DNA of 13,633 nt, from positions 1-13,633 of the forward strand of contig JBGPIK010000156.1 of NCBI GenBank assembly GCA_041484845.1, in the 5' to 3' direction. This stretch comes from JBGPIK01 sp041484845. Its GTDB lineage: Bacteria; Desulfobacterota; Binatia; UBA9968. Shown here one piece after another: positions 7,914 through 13,633 of this stretch (positions are counted from its first letter, which is position 1; each line of letters starts with the position of its first letter). The notes beneath the pieces are model-generated. The model saw only the letters and a list, made by a program, of their open reading frames with translations, was not told where the DNA came from and searched no databases. The translations under genes and the position numbers were made by a program.

Positions 7914-8659
7914 CAGCTGGCTTTCTCCATCAGCTCCGTAGGAATATTGAAATTAGCGGACACGCTCTGGACATCGTCGTGATCTTCCAATTCTTCGCTA
8001 AGCTTTAGAATCTGTTCGACATGTTTTGCATCTACATCAACGGTATTTTTCGGCACCATGGTAACCTGCGCGCTGGATAGCGACACCTTTTCCTGATCTA
8101 ACCGTTCTTTAACTTTCTCGAACTCTTCCGGTGATGTCACAACCTCGAAGAGATCATCCTCGTCTTTCACATCCTCCGCCCCAGCATCAAGCACAATACT
8201 CATCAGCCGGTCTTCATCGATCTGGGTCTTTTCTATGGTGATCAGCCCCTTCTTATCGAACATCCAAGAAACGCAGCCGGTCTCCCCAAGATTTCCGCCA
8301 TGTTTCGTGAATAAACGGCGAATTTCTGAAACGGTCCGATTCTTGTTATCGGTCAACACCTGGGCCAGAATCGCCGCACCGCCCGGGCCATATCCCTCGT
8401 ATTGGATCTCTTCGTAGGTAACACCTTCGAGCTCGCCGGTACCTTTTTTAATAGCCCGGTCGATGTTTTCCCCCGGCATGCTGTTCGCGCGCGCTGCCAT
8501 GACCGCCGTGCGTAGCCTCGGGTTCGAATTGATATCAGATCCACCCATGCGCGCCGCGACTGTCAGTTCCTTGATGAGTTTGGTAAAGAGCTTACCTTTC
8601 CTCGCGTCTTTAGCGGCTTTCTTATGCTTAATCGTGCTCCACTTTGAATGACCCGACAT
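7913..8659 (-). CDS. yebC: YebC/PmpR family (TACO1-like) protein
   Basis: A 248-residue cytoplasmic protein, full length for YebC. It begins M-S-G-H-S-K-W-S-T-I-K-H-K-K, the family hallmark, followed by K-A-A-K-D-A-R-K-G-K-L-F-T-K, G-G-S-D-I-N-S-N-P-R-L-R, A-K-K-G-type I-K-K-G-T-G, Y-E-G-Y-G-P-G-G-A and T-D-N-K-N-R-T. Family members were first described as transcriptional regulators; bacterial and mitochondrial homologues (TACO1) are also linked to easing ribosome stalling, so the exact role here is open. The ATG at 8659 has a good Shine-Dalgarno (AGGGAG about 10 nt upstream); an in-frame extension to 8827 lies in the intergenic region and is rejected. First gene of the long minus-strand block, and a usual neighbour of ruvCAB. 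Confidence 0.96.
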   Translation of the reverse strand: MSGHSKWSTIKHKKAAKDARKGKLFTKLIKELTVAARMGGSDINSNPRLRTAVMAARANSMPGENIDRAIKKGTGELEGVTYEEIQYEGYGPGGAAILAQVLTDNKNRTVSEIRRLFTKHGGNLGETGCVSWMFDKKGLITIEKTQIDEDRLMSIVLDAGAEDVKDEDDLFEVVTSPEEFEKVKERLDQEKVSLSSAQVTMVPKNTVDVDAKHVEQILKLSEELEDHDDVQSVSANFNIPTELMEKAS

Positions 8660-8687
8660 AAGGAATGAACTCCCTTGCTTTGTCCGT

Positions 8688-8716
8688 AAGCTAGCACAAT
8701 CCTCTGCCTGGGTAAA
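8688..8716 (-). promoter_or_regulatory. Candidate sigma70 promoter of the yebC-queG operon
   Basis: On the minus strand TTTACC (8716-8711), a 17-base spacer, and TAGCTT (8693-8688) with a TG extended -10 (TGC just before it) make a reasonable sigma70-type promoter. It would start RNA near 8681, giving a ~22-nt leader that contains the yebC Shine-Dalgarno. Recognised by eye only. Confidence 0.45.
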
Positions 8717-8965
8717 CGGCCAAAATGCGCCTGCGGCAGCGGCCATCGCACGCTCGATTGACGTGTCAAGAAAAAGCACGTACTGTGCGAGTTTCACAAG
8801 GCATCCTGCGATCAACGCGATTGACAACTATCCGATCTTCATCGACTCCGGGAAACGAGTCCGTATCTTTTTAGTGTTTTTATCTTCTGAGGGCTGCTTC
8901 AGGATTGGGCCCGAAAGCCGATGGGCTTCGCCTTCTACGTCTATTTAGGAGAGCGTGAAACTTTC

Positions 8966-9000
8966 CGATCACGGGTTTTTTGTGGTCGATTATCTTTTTT
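8966..9000 (+). terminator. Possible intrinsic terminator or attenuator
   Basis: CGATCAC (8966-8972) pairs with GTGGTCG (8982-8988) with one G-U pair and a 9-base loop; after the stem comes ATTATC and then six T (8995-9000). On the plus strand this resembles a Rho-independent terminator, although no plus-strand gene lies upstream to be terminated. The stem is short, so confidence is low. Confidence 0.3.
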
Positions 9001-9017
9001 CTCACCTTTTGTTTCGG

Positions 9018-9023
9018 TATAAT
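9018..9023 (+). promoter_or_regulatory. Perfect -10 hexamer before rlpA
   Basis: TATAAT matches the sigma70 -10 consensus exactly, but the -35 position (8995-9000) is only a T-run and there is no TG extension. If used, RNA would begin near 9030, only about 4 nt before ATG 9034, so either the message is nearly leaderless or translation starts at ATG 9076. Confidence 0.4.
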
Positions 9024-9033
9024 CGGCACCTCA

Positions 9034-9720
9034 ATGAAAAACAGGGGAAATAACCACAAGCGGCAAAGTTGGGCGATGCGGGCAACGCCGCTCGTCGTTC
9101 CGTTGCTCTTACTCGCGGCTTGTTCCATACCGCCTGCCAAAGTGACGATTCCGATCGCTCCCGGCACTCGTCCCACCCAAACCGGGATTGCTTCTTGGTA
9201 TGGACCAGGTTTTTACGGGAAACCTACGGCTAGCGGTTCCATCTACGACCAGAATGATTTAACGGCGGCCCATCAGACCTTACCGCTCGGAACCCGAGTG
9301 CTGGTCACCAATCTGCAAAACTCCAGCACGGTCGAAGTCACCGTTAACGATCGCGGGCCTTTTGCGAAAGGACGAATCCTTGATTTATCATACGCCGCGG
9401 GGCGGGCTCTGGGAATGATCGTTCCGGGCACAATCCCCGTGCAGTTGGAAGTGATCGAGAGCCCAACCAACGTTGGATTCATCCGCTCGTCGTTGGATTA
9501 CACCCTTCAGATCGGCTCCTTCTCCCAGCGGCAAAATGCACAGGAACTGCGCGATCGACTGGCCAAATCGCATCCCGACGTCACCATCACCCCCCTGCAA
9601 GTAAAGGATGCCACCTATTACCGAGTACAGTTAGGAACCTTTTCCGATCACGCCGCCGCGGAGGAGCAGGCTCGGCAGATAGCGCAAGCAGGATACCCGG
9701 TGATCATCATGGAAAAATAG
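9034..9720 (+). CDS. rlpA: RlpA-family lipoprotein with DPBB and SPOR domains
   Basis: RlpA proteins are septal or cell-pole outer-membrane lipoproteins; some are lytic transglycosylases that cut denuded glycan strands, and the SPOR domain binds such glycans. From ATG 9034 the protein has 228 residues: a lipoprotein signal (hydrophobic ~18-29, lipobox L-A-A-C with C30), the double-psi beta-barrel (50-140) starting G-I-A-S-W-Y-G-P and holding D72, H80 (T-A-A-H-Q-T-L-P-L-G-T) and D106 (V-N-D-R-G-P-F), and a SPOR domain (~153-228). The spot usually occupied by Glu in T-A-S-G-E is Ser69 here. ATG 9076 is an alternative start giving a short 15-residue signal; TTG 8980 would read through the TATAAT and is less likely. 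The stop TAG directly abuts the GTG of the next gene. Confidence 0.93.
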   Translation: MKNRGNNHKRQSWAMRATPLVVPLLLLAACSIPPAKVTIPIAPGTRPTQTGIASWYGPGFYGKPTASGSIYDQNDLTAAHQTLPLGTRVLVTNLQNSSTVEVTVNDRGPFAKGRILDLSYAAGRALGMIVPGTIPVQLEVIESPTNVGFIRSSLDYTLQIGSFSQRQNAQELRDRLAKSHPDVTITPLQVKDATYYRVQLGTFSDHAAAEEQARQIAQAGYPVIIMEK

Positions 9721-11112
9721 GTGGACGTCATCCGCTTCGGTACCAACGAGATTCGTGCTATTCGATCAAGAACCGGTTGGGCAATTTCCACCCTTATTTT
9801 TTTAACCGCCGTGGGTTGTTCTTGGCCTCAACCGAAAGCCGTTAGCCCTGCGTCTTCACCCTCGATCGCCGAGCTTGCGCAGACAGCCGCGCAAATCCGC
9901 GGCCTTCCATTTAAATGGCAAGTCACGATGAGCGATCAGCCGTCGGCTACAAGCGCGCCTGGCGCGGATGAGTACGGTACGCAAGGCGTGGCCCAGATCT
10001 CGCGAGTCTACAAGCGCATTGGTCTTCTTTCCGAATCCGTCGATCTAGGAAAGTCGCTGATGGAATTTTCCAAGTTGCGGCACAGCGCCTTTTATGAAGC
10101 GGAACGCCGCGCGATTATCCTCGCCCCCGAGGCGGTAAGAATGGGTCAGGCTCTCGCCGGCGCCGCCACGCCCGACGCCAGTGCCCTTACGGCCGTCATC
10201 GCTCTCACGCATGCTCTGCAGGAACAACATTTTCAGTGGCAAGAGCGGGTAAGAGGACTTACCCTTGAGGACCGCAAGCTTGCCTTTAGAGCCGTGGCGG
10301 AGGGCGATGCGATGAGGGTCGCATTGAGCTTCCTCAAAGCCAATCAGTCGCCGGCCACCTGGGCGGATCAAGTTCAAGCCATCGGTCGATTGATGGTTGA
10401 ACTGGCCAGAGCGGGCTCATCTCTCCCCGTGATGCTTCGTGAGAAACTGATATTTCCATATCGCGAAGGTAGCCAGTTCGTTCAATGGGCGTATGCAGCC
10501 AAAGGCTGGGAGGGCGTCAACGGACTGTTCGCCGATCCCCCGGTATCCAGCGCGCAAATATTACATCCTGAAAAATATTATTTGCGCCGCGAAGCTCCCC
10601 TTCAGATCACGCCTTTCGGATTGTTCCGACAGGCGAAAGAAGAGTCCGTGATAGAGCAAACTTTAGGAGAGTATCTTGTTCAGGTTCTGCTCGCGTCGAG
10701 CCATTCGCGTCAAGAGGCGGCGCTCATCGCCTCCGGCTGGACCGGCGATTATCTTTCGGCTTATCCCGATGGCACCCATCTGATTACAATTTGGCTCAGC
10801 GCCTGGAACGACGAGGTCGGCGCACAAAAGTTTTATCGCGCCTTACAAACCGTGTTCGAGGGGCGCCACCGCTTGCGCTTCGAAGTGCCGCCGCGCCCGT
10901 CGGATGGATTGAAAGCCGATTTGGGCGCTGGGCGCTCCGCGGTGCTGCAAGCGAAAGGCTCGCTCGTACTCCTTCTCGACGGCGTGGCATCGGCGCGGGC
11001 AGCAGAAACAAGCGAAGCCATTTGGAACGAGCTGGAAATCGGGACGGAGTCACCGCCTATCCCTTTTGAAACGGCGAAAAGGACGGCTCATTTATCTTTG
11101 ACCAAAAAGTAG
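9721..11112 (+). CDS. Lipoprotein resembling a zinc metallopeptidase family, HExxH lost
   Basis: A 463-residue protein starting with GTG immediately after the rlpA stop. A signal anchor (19-32) ends in lipobox T-A-V-G-C, so C33 should be lipidated. The body matches, from memory, secreted proteins with the motif H-E-L-T-H-A-L-Q-D-Q-H-F: here the same place reads I-A-L-T-H-A-L-Q-E-Q-H-F (160-171), so the first zinc His and the catalytic Glu are gone, while H164 and the downstream A-E-G-D-A (193-197) remain. Other shared parts are R-I-G-L-L (99-103), F-Y-E-A-E (124-128), the F-P-Y-R-E-G-S-Q-F-V-Q block (245-255) and L-H-P-E-K-Y (281-286). The C-terminal part (~330-425) looks like the family's usual globular end. 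Probably a non-catalytic relative, transcribed with rlpA and acting at the same envelope site. No named family is claimed. Its last 25 bp overlap the opposite-strand MBL gene. Confidence 0.85.
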   Translation: MDVIRFGTNEIRAIRSRTGWAISTLIFLTAVGCSWPQPKAVSPASSPSIAELAQTAAQIRGLPFKWQVTMSDQPSATSAPGADEYGTQGVAQISRVYKRIGLLSESVDLGKSLMEFSKLRHSAFYEAERRAIILAPEAVRMGQALAGAATPDASALTAVIALTHALQEQHFQWQERVRGLTLEDRKLAFRAVAEGDAMRVALSFLKANQSPATWADQVQAIGRLMVELARAGSSLPVMLREKLIFPYREGSQFVQWAYAAKGWEGVNGLFADPPVSSAQILHPEKYYLRREAPLQITPFGLFRQAKEESVIEQTLGEYLVQVLLASSHSRQEAALIASGWTGDYLSAYPDGTHLITIWLSAWNDEVGAQKFYRALQTVFEGRHRLRFEVPPRPSDGLKADLGAGRSAVLQAKGSLVLLLDGVASARAAETSEAIWNELEIGTESPPIPFETAKRTAHLSLTKK

Positions 11113-12008
11113 CGGTCTCTTTCTTGTTTGACTCTGCCTTCGCGAATCAGCTTGATTAAATGCGCGTCCACAGAAAATTCCGCGACATGCTTTAGCGGCC
11201 CCGAAACATCAACATAGATCATTTCTGTGATCGCGCCGATGGTGTCTCGACCCTTGCGCAAAGCGTCGATCACCTGCCGCTCGCGCATCAAGCGATGCTC
11301 AATGTACTCTTTGATTTTGGCTTCCGGCTTGCCTACCAACGGCCCATGTCCCGGCAGGATCAAACCGATGCTCAGTTGCAGCAGGCGCTCGAGAGATCTG
11401 ATGTACGCCGACATATCGCCGTCGGGAGGCCGGATCACGCTCGTCCCAAACCCCATGATGTGATCGCCGCTAAAAAGCACCCGATCCGCAGATTCGTAGA
11501 AGCAGCAATGGCCCGATTCGTGTCCGGGTGTGTGCACGACCTGGAGCTCGCCGGCGCCGAACGCAATGCGATCGCCGTCGCCGTATTGAAAGTCTTCGCC
11601 ACCGAGGTAGCCGGCACGCGAGCGGTGAATGCCGATTTTAGCACCGGAGCGCTTTTTGAGCGCCAATGCCCCGCCGCAATGATCGCTGTGAATGTGGGTC
11701 AACAGTATCTTTTCAATGTTCCTGGCGCCCATGGCTTCCGCTTGTTCGATAATGCCGTCGAGATTGGAGTCGGCACTCAGCGCCACGTCGATGACAATCA
11801 CGCCGCCGTTCTTCCCAACCACGTACTGATTCGTCCCCTGTAAAGTCATGTAGCCGGGATTGTTTGCGGTAAAGTGACGAATGGTTGCGGGGGTACTCAT
11901 AGCCATAGGATCAGCGGCCTCGGCGCTGCGCCGGAACATTACGCTTGACCCGGAGAGAAAAGCCAGCGCAGCTTTCCCGCACAGCGCCAGCGCTTCTCTC
12001 CGGATCAT
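11088..12008 (-). CDS. MBL-fold metallo-hydrolase, possibly exported
   Basis: A 306-residue metallo-beta-lactamase-fold enzyme of the LACTB2-like / general hydrolase type. It has the full binuclear metal site: H105-x-H107-x-D109-H110 (T-H-I-H-S-D-H), H163 in T-P-G-H, D182 in S-G-D-H, and H221 in P-G-H-G. The L-Q-G-T-N-Q-Y segment (56-62) and a C-terminal winged-helix-like part (~230-300) fit that group. The substrate cannot be read from sequence. The first 31 residues look like a signal: twin arginine R3-R4, a hydrophobic stretch 6-20 and A-E-A before A32. ATG 11906 (M35), with GAGG about 11 nt upstream, would give a cytoplasmic 272-residue form, so the start is uncertain. It lies 63 nt after the aconitase gene on the same strand and is convergent with, and overlaps by 25 bp, the peptidase-like gene. 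Confidence 0.9.
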   Translation of the reverse strand: MIRREALALCGKAALAFLSGSSVMFRRSAEAADPMAMSTPATIRHFTANNPGYMTLQGTNQYVVGKNGGVIVIDVALSADSNLDGIIEQAEAMGARNIEKILLTHIHSDHCGGALALKKRSGAKIGIHRSRAGYLGGEDFQYGDGDRIAFGAGELQVVHTPGHESGHCCFYESADRVLFSGDHIMGFGTSVIRPPDGDMSAYIRSLERLLQLSIGLILPGHGPLVGKPEAKIKEYIEHRLMRERQVIDALRKGRDTIGAITEMIYVDVSGPLKHVAEFSVDAHLIKLIREGRVKQERDRYFLVKDK

Positions 12009-12071
12009 CGGATCAAGCTGGAGACAGGGTTGATTTGTTTCGTCCGAAAATTCTCAACAGCCATCGCTTAA

Positions 12072-13633
12072 TTAGTTCTGTAGCAACTGTCTCAAGACGT
12101 ATTCCAAGATCCCGCCGTGGCGGTAATAATCCAGTTCCGCCGGCGTGTCGATGCGGCAGATCACCTTGAACTCGGTCGCTTTGCCGTCGTCAGCAGTCGC
12201 CTTTACGGTCAATTCCTGTCGCAACTTCAGTCCAGACGAAATCCCGACGACAGCGAATTGCTCGAATCCGGTAAGGCCGTATGTTTTTAAATTCTCACCG
12301 GGCTTGAACTGCAACGGCACGATCCCCATGCCGATTAGGTTACTGCGGTGAATGCGCTCGTAACTCTCGGCGATGGCCGCTTTGATACCGAGCAACCGCG
12401 GCCCTTTGGCCGCCCAGTCACGCGACGAACCCGATCCGTACTCTTTACCCGCAATCACGATCAGCGGCGTGCCCTCCTTTTGGTATTGCATCGCAGCGTC
12501 GTAGATCGACATCTGTTTCTTGTCGGGCAGGTGCACCGTCACGCCGCCTTCTGTCCCCGGTGCAAGCATGTTCTTCAGACGGATATTCGCAAACGTGCCA
12601 CGCACCATGACTTCGTGGTTACCGCGTCGCGCGCCGTACTGATTGTAATTTTTAGGCAAGACGTCATTTCCCGTCAAATAACGCGCCGCCGGCCCATTTT
12701 TCTCGATGGAGCCCGCCGGAGAAATATGATCCGTTGTGACGGAGTCGCCGAGCAATGCCAACACGCGCGCCCCGCTGATTTCTTTCACCGGGGCAGGCGT
12801 CTTCGACATGCCGTCAAAGTACGGCGCCTCGCGCACATAGGTCGATTGCGTATCCCACTTGAACAGTTCGCCTTCGGGAACCGGCATTTCTTTCCACTGC
12901 TCGTCGCCTTCCGTGGCTTGACTGTACTCCTTTTTAAACATCTCTTGTCGCACCGACTGATTCATGACCTGTTGAACTTCTTGTGGGCTCGGCCAAATAT
13001 CCTTCAAGTAGACGGGCTTCCCATGCAAATCGTTCCCCAGGGCGTCATTATACAAATCAACGTCCATAGTACCGGCGAGCGCATAGGCCACCACCAGCGG
13101 CGGCGATGCCAGATAGTTTGCGCGCACGTTGGCGTGAATGCGTCCTTCAAAATTGCGGTTTCCCGACAGCACCGCGGCGGCAACCAGATCGCCCTCCTGA
13201 ATCGCGTTCAGCACCGGCTCGGGCAGCGGACCGCTATTGCCGATGCAGGTGGTGCAGCCGTAACCTACAAGGTTAAAACCAATTCTCTCCAGGTACGGCA
13301 GCAAGCCGCTGTCTTTCAAGTAGGCGGTCACCACTTTCGATCCCGGCGCCAAACTGGTCTTGACCCATGGCTTTCTCGTAAGCCCCTTCTCAACCGCTCT
13401 TTTGGCTAACAGCCCCGCGCCGATTAAAACCGACGGATTCGAAGTATTGGTACAACTCGTAATCGCAGAGATGACTACCGAACCGTGCCCCAGTTGAAAC
13501 TTATCGCCGTTCATCTGCACCGCCACCGTCTTGCTCGCGTCCCCGCTCTTCATTAATGACGGTAATGCTTCTTTAAACGCTTTTTTGCTGCCCGTCAGCG
13601 GAATGCGGTCTTGCGGCCGCCGCGGGCCCGCCA
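12072..13633 (-). CDS. acnA: Aconitate hydratase (AcnA/IRP type), 5' end outside window
   Basis: Aconitase interconverts citrate and isocitrate in the TCA cycle through a [4Fe-4S] cluster. The gene runs off the right edge; the visible 519 residues are the C-terminal ~58% of a ~900-residue AcnA-type protein, and about 375 residues are missing. The frame is open to the edge, with the aconitase segment A-G-P-R-R-P-Q-D-R-I-P-L at its start, so the Met at 13553 is internal. Cluster cysteines are present: S-C-T-N-T-S (codon 13454-13452) and C-T-T-C-I-G-N-S-G (codons at 13256 and 13247), with the 66- and 69-residue spacing known from E. coli AcnA. The swivel domain shows D-S-V-T-T-D-H-I-S-P-A-G, N-Q-Y-G-A-R-R-G-N-H and Y-G-S-G-S-S-R-D-W. 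The stop is TAA at 12074-12072. No terminator hairpin is evident before the MBL gene. Confidence 0.97.
   Translation of the reverse strand, partial: AGPRRPQDRIPLTGSKKAFKEALPSLMKSGDASKTVAVQMNGDKFQLGHGSVVISAITSCTNTSNPSVLIGAGLLAKRAVEKGLTRKPWVKTSLAPGSKVVTAYLKDSGLLPYLERIGFNLVGYGCTTCIGNSGPLPEPVLNAIQEGDLVAAAVLSGNRNFEGRIHANVRANYLASPPLVVAYALAGTMDVDLYNDALGNDLHGKPVYLKDIWPSPQEVQQVMNQSVRQEMFKKEYSQATEGDEQWKEMPVPEGELFKWDTQSTYVREAPYFDGMSKTPAPVKEISGARVLALLGDSVTTDHISPAGSIEKNGPAARYLTGNDVLPKNYNQYGARRGNHEVMVRGTFANIRLKNMLAPGTEGGVTVHLPDKKQMSIYDAAMQYQKEGTPLIVIAGKEYGSGSSRDWAAKGPRLLGIKAAIAESYERIHRSNLIGMGIVPLQFKPGENLKTYGLTGFEQFAVVGISSGLKLRQELTVKATADDGKATEFKVICRIDTPAELDYYRHGGILEYVLRQLLQN

Larger units (their letters stand above)
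8660..9033. other. 374-bp divergent intergenic region
   Basis: The only long non-coding stretch in the window, between yebC (minus) and rlpA (plus). It holds the candidate yebC promoter (8688-8716), an imperfect palindrome TTGAC-GT-GTCAA (8758-8769), a repeat of CGATTGAC at 8755-8762 and 8818-8825, a plus-strand promoter-like pair TTGACG-N17-TACTGT (8758-8786), a 5-bp hairpin GACTC/GAGTC (8844-8861) followed by T5, a bulged hairpin (8912-8930), a 7-bp hairpin followed by a T-run (8966-9000), and a perfect TATAAT (9018-9023). Short ORFs in it have no ribosome binding sites. No tRNA and no riboswitch class is recognisable to me. Confidence 0.6.

Noticed and set aside
8764..8769. Perfect TTGACA on the minus strand upstream of yebC
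   Set aside because: No -10-like hexamer at 16-18 bases (ATGGCC at 17), so I prefer the pair at 8688-8716 as the operon promoter.
8660..8827. N-terminal extension of YebC
   Set aside because: The family begins with M-S-G-H-S-K-W and the ATG at 8659 has a good Shine-Dalgarno; the extension is intergenic sequence.
8763..8948. 61-codon plus-strand ORF in the intergenic region
   Set aside because: Starts at GTG without a ribosome binding site and overlaps promoter-like and hairpin sequences; no similarity recognised.
12348..13409. Plus-strand open frame (353 codons) opposite the aconitase
   Set aside because: Antisense shadow; arginine- and histidine-rich translation without domains, while the minus strand is clearly aconitase.
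13551..13553. Met codon at 13553 as the aconitase start
   Set aside because: The frame stays open to the window edge and the upstream codons encode aconitase sequence, so this Met is internal.
1..13633. tRNA, rRNA, CRISPR arrays, insertion sequences, phage genes
   Set aside because: Looked for on both strands; no spaced repeats, transposase or integrase motifs, or tRNA-like sequence seen.

Overview
The window (GC in the mid-50s by eye) carries twelve genes of a Gram-negative bacterium: LpxC for lipid A synthesis, two lipoproteins with lipoboxes and a SPOR-domain RlpA. The order yebC-ruvC-ruvA-ruvB-DUF2905 followed by an NtrY-type kinase is reminiscent of deltaproteobacterial-like or uncultured lineages (Desulfobacterota, Binatota, NC10/Rokubacteria). 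That placement is a guess from gene content; there is no rRNA to settle it.

Left block (minus strand, 4-8659), transcribed right to left: yebC, ruvC, ruvA, ruvB, a DUF2905 membrane protein, an ntrY-like sensor kinase, a fused receiver-LpxC gene, a DUF2203 gene and queG. Gaps are short (71 nt at most), two junctions are translationally coupled in style, and one sigma70-like promoter can be proposed just upstream of yebC. The block is probably one long operon covering recombination (RuvABC), translation quality (YebC, QueG) and envelope control.

The standout is the gene at 1765-3084. Its first ~128 residues are an intact NtrX-type receiver with all phosphorylation residues. Then, instead of the AAA+ and DNA-binding domains of NtrX, comes a basic linker and a complete LpxC deacetylase with all zinc and catalytic residues. 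It starts one base after the stop of the NtrY-like kinase gene. The simplest reading is a two-component system whose output is the committed enzyme of lipopolysaccharide synthesis, controlled at protein level rather than by transcription.

Middle (8660-9033): a 374-bp divergent intergenic region with a candidate promoter for the minus operon, a perfect TATAAT close to rlpA, and hairpins with T-runs that no gene explains.

Right block: on the plus strand, rlpA (lipoprotein, DPBB plus SPOR) abuts a second lipoprotein that looks like a zinc-peptidase family member with a destroyed HExxH motif. On the minus strand there is an MBL-fold hydrolase with a possible Tat-type signal, whose 3' end overlaps the peptidase-like gene by 25 bp, and the C-terminal 519 residues of an AcnA-type aconitase that runs off the right edge.
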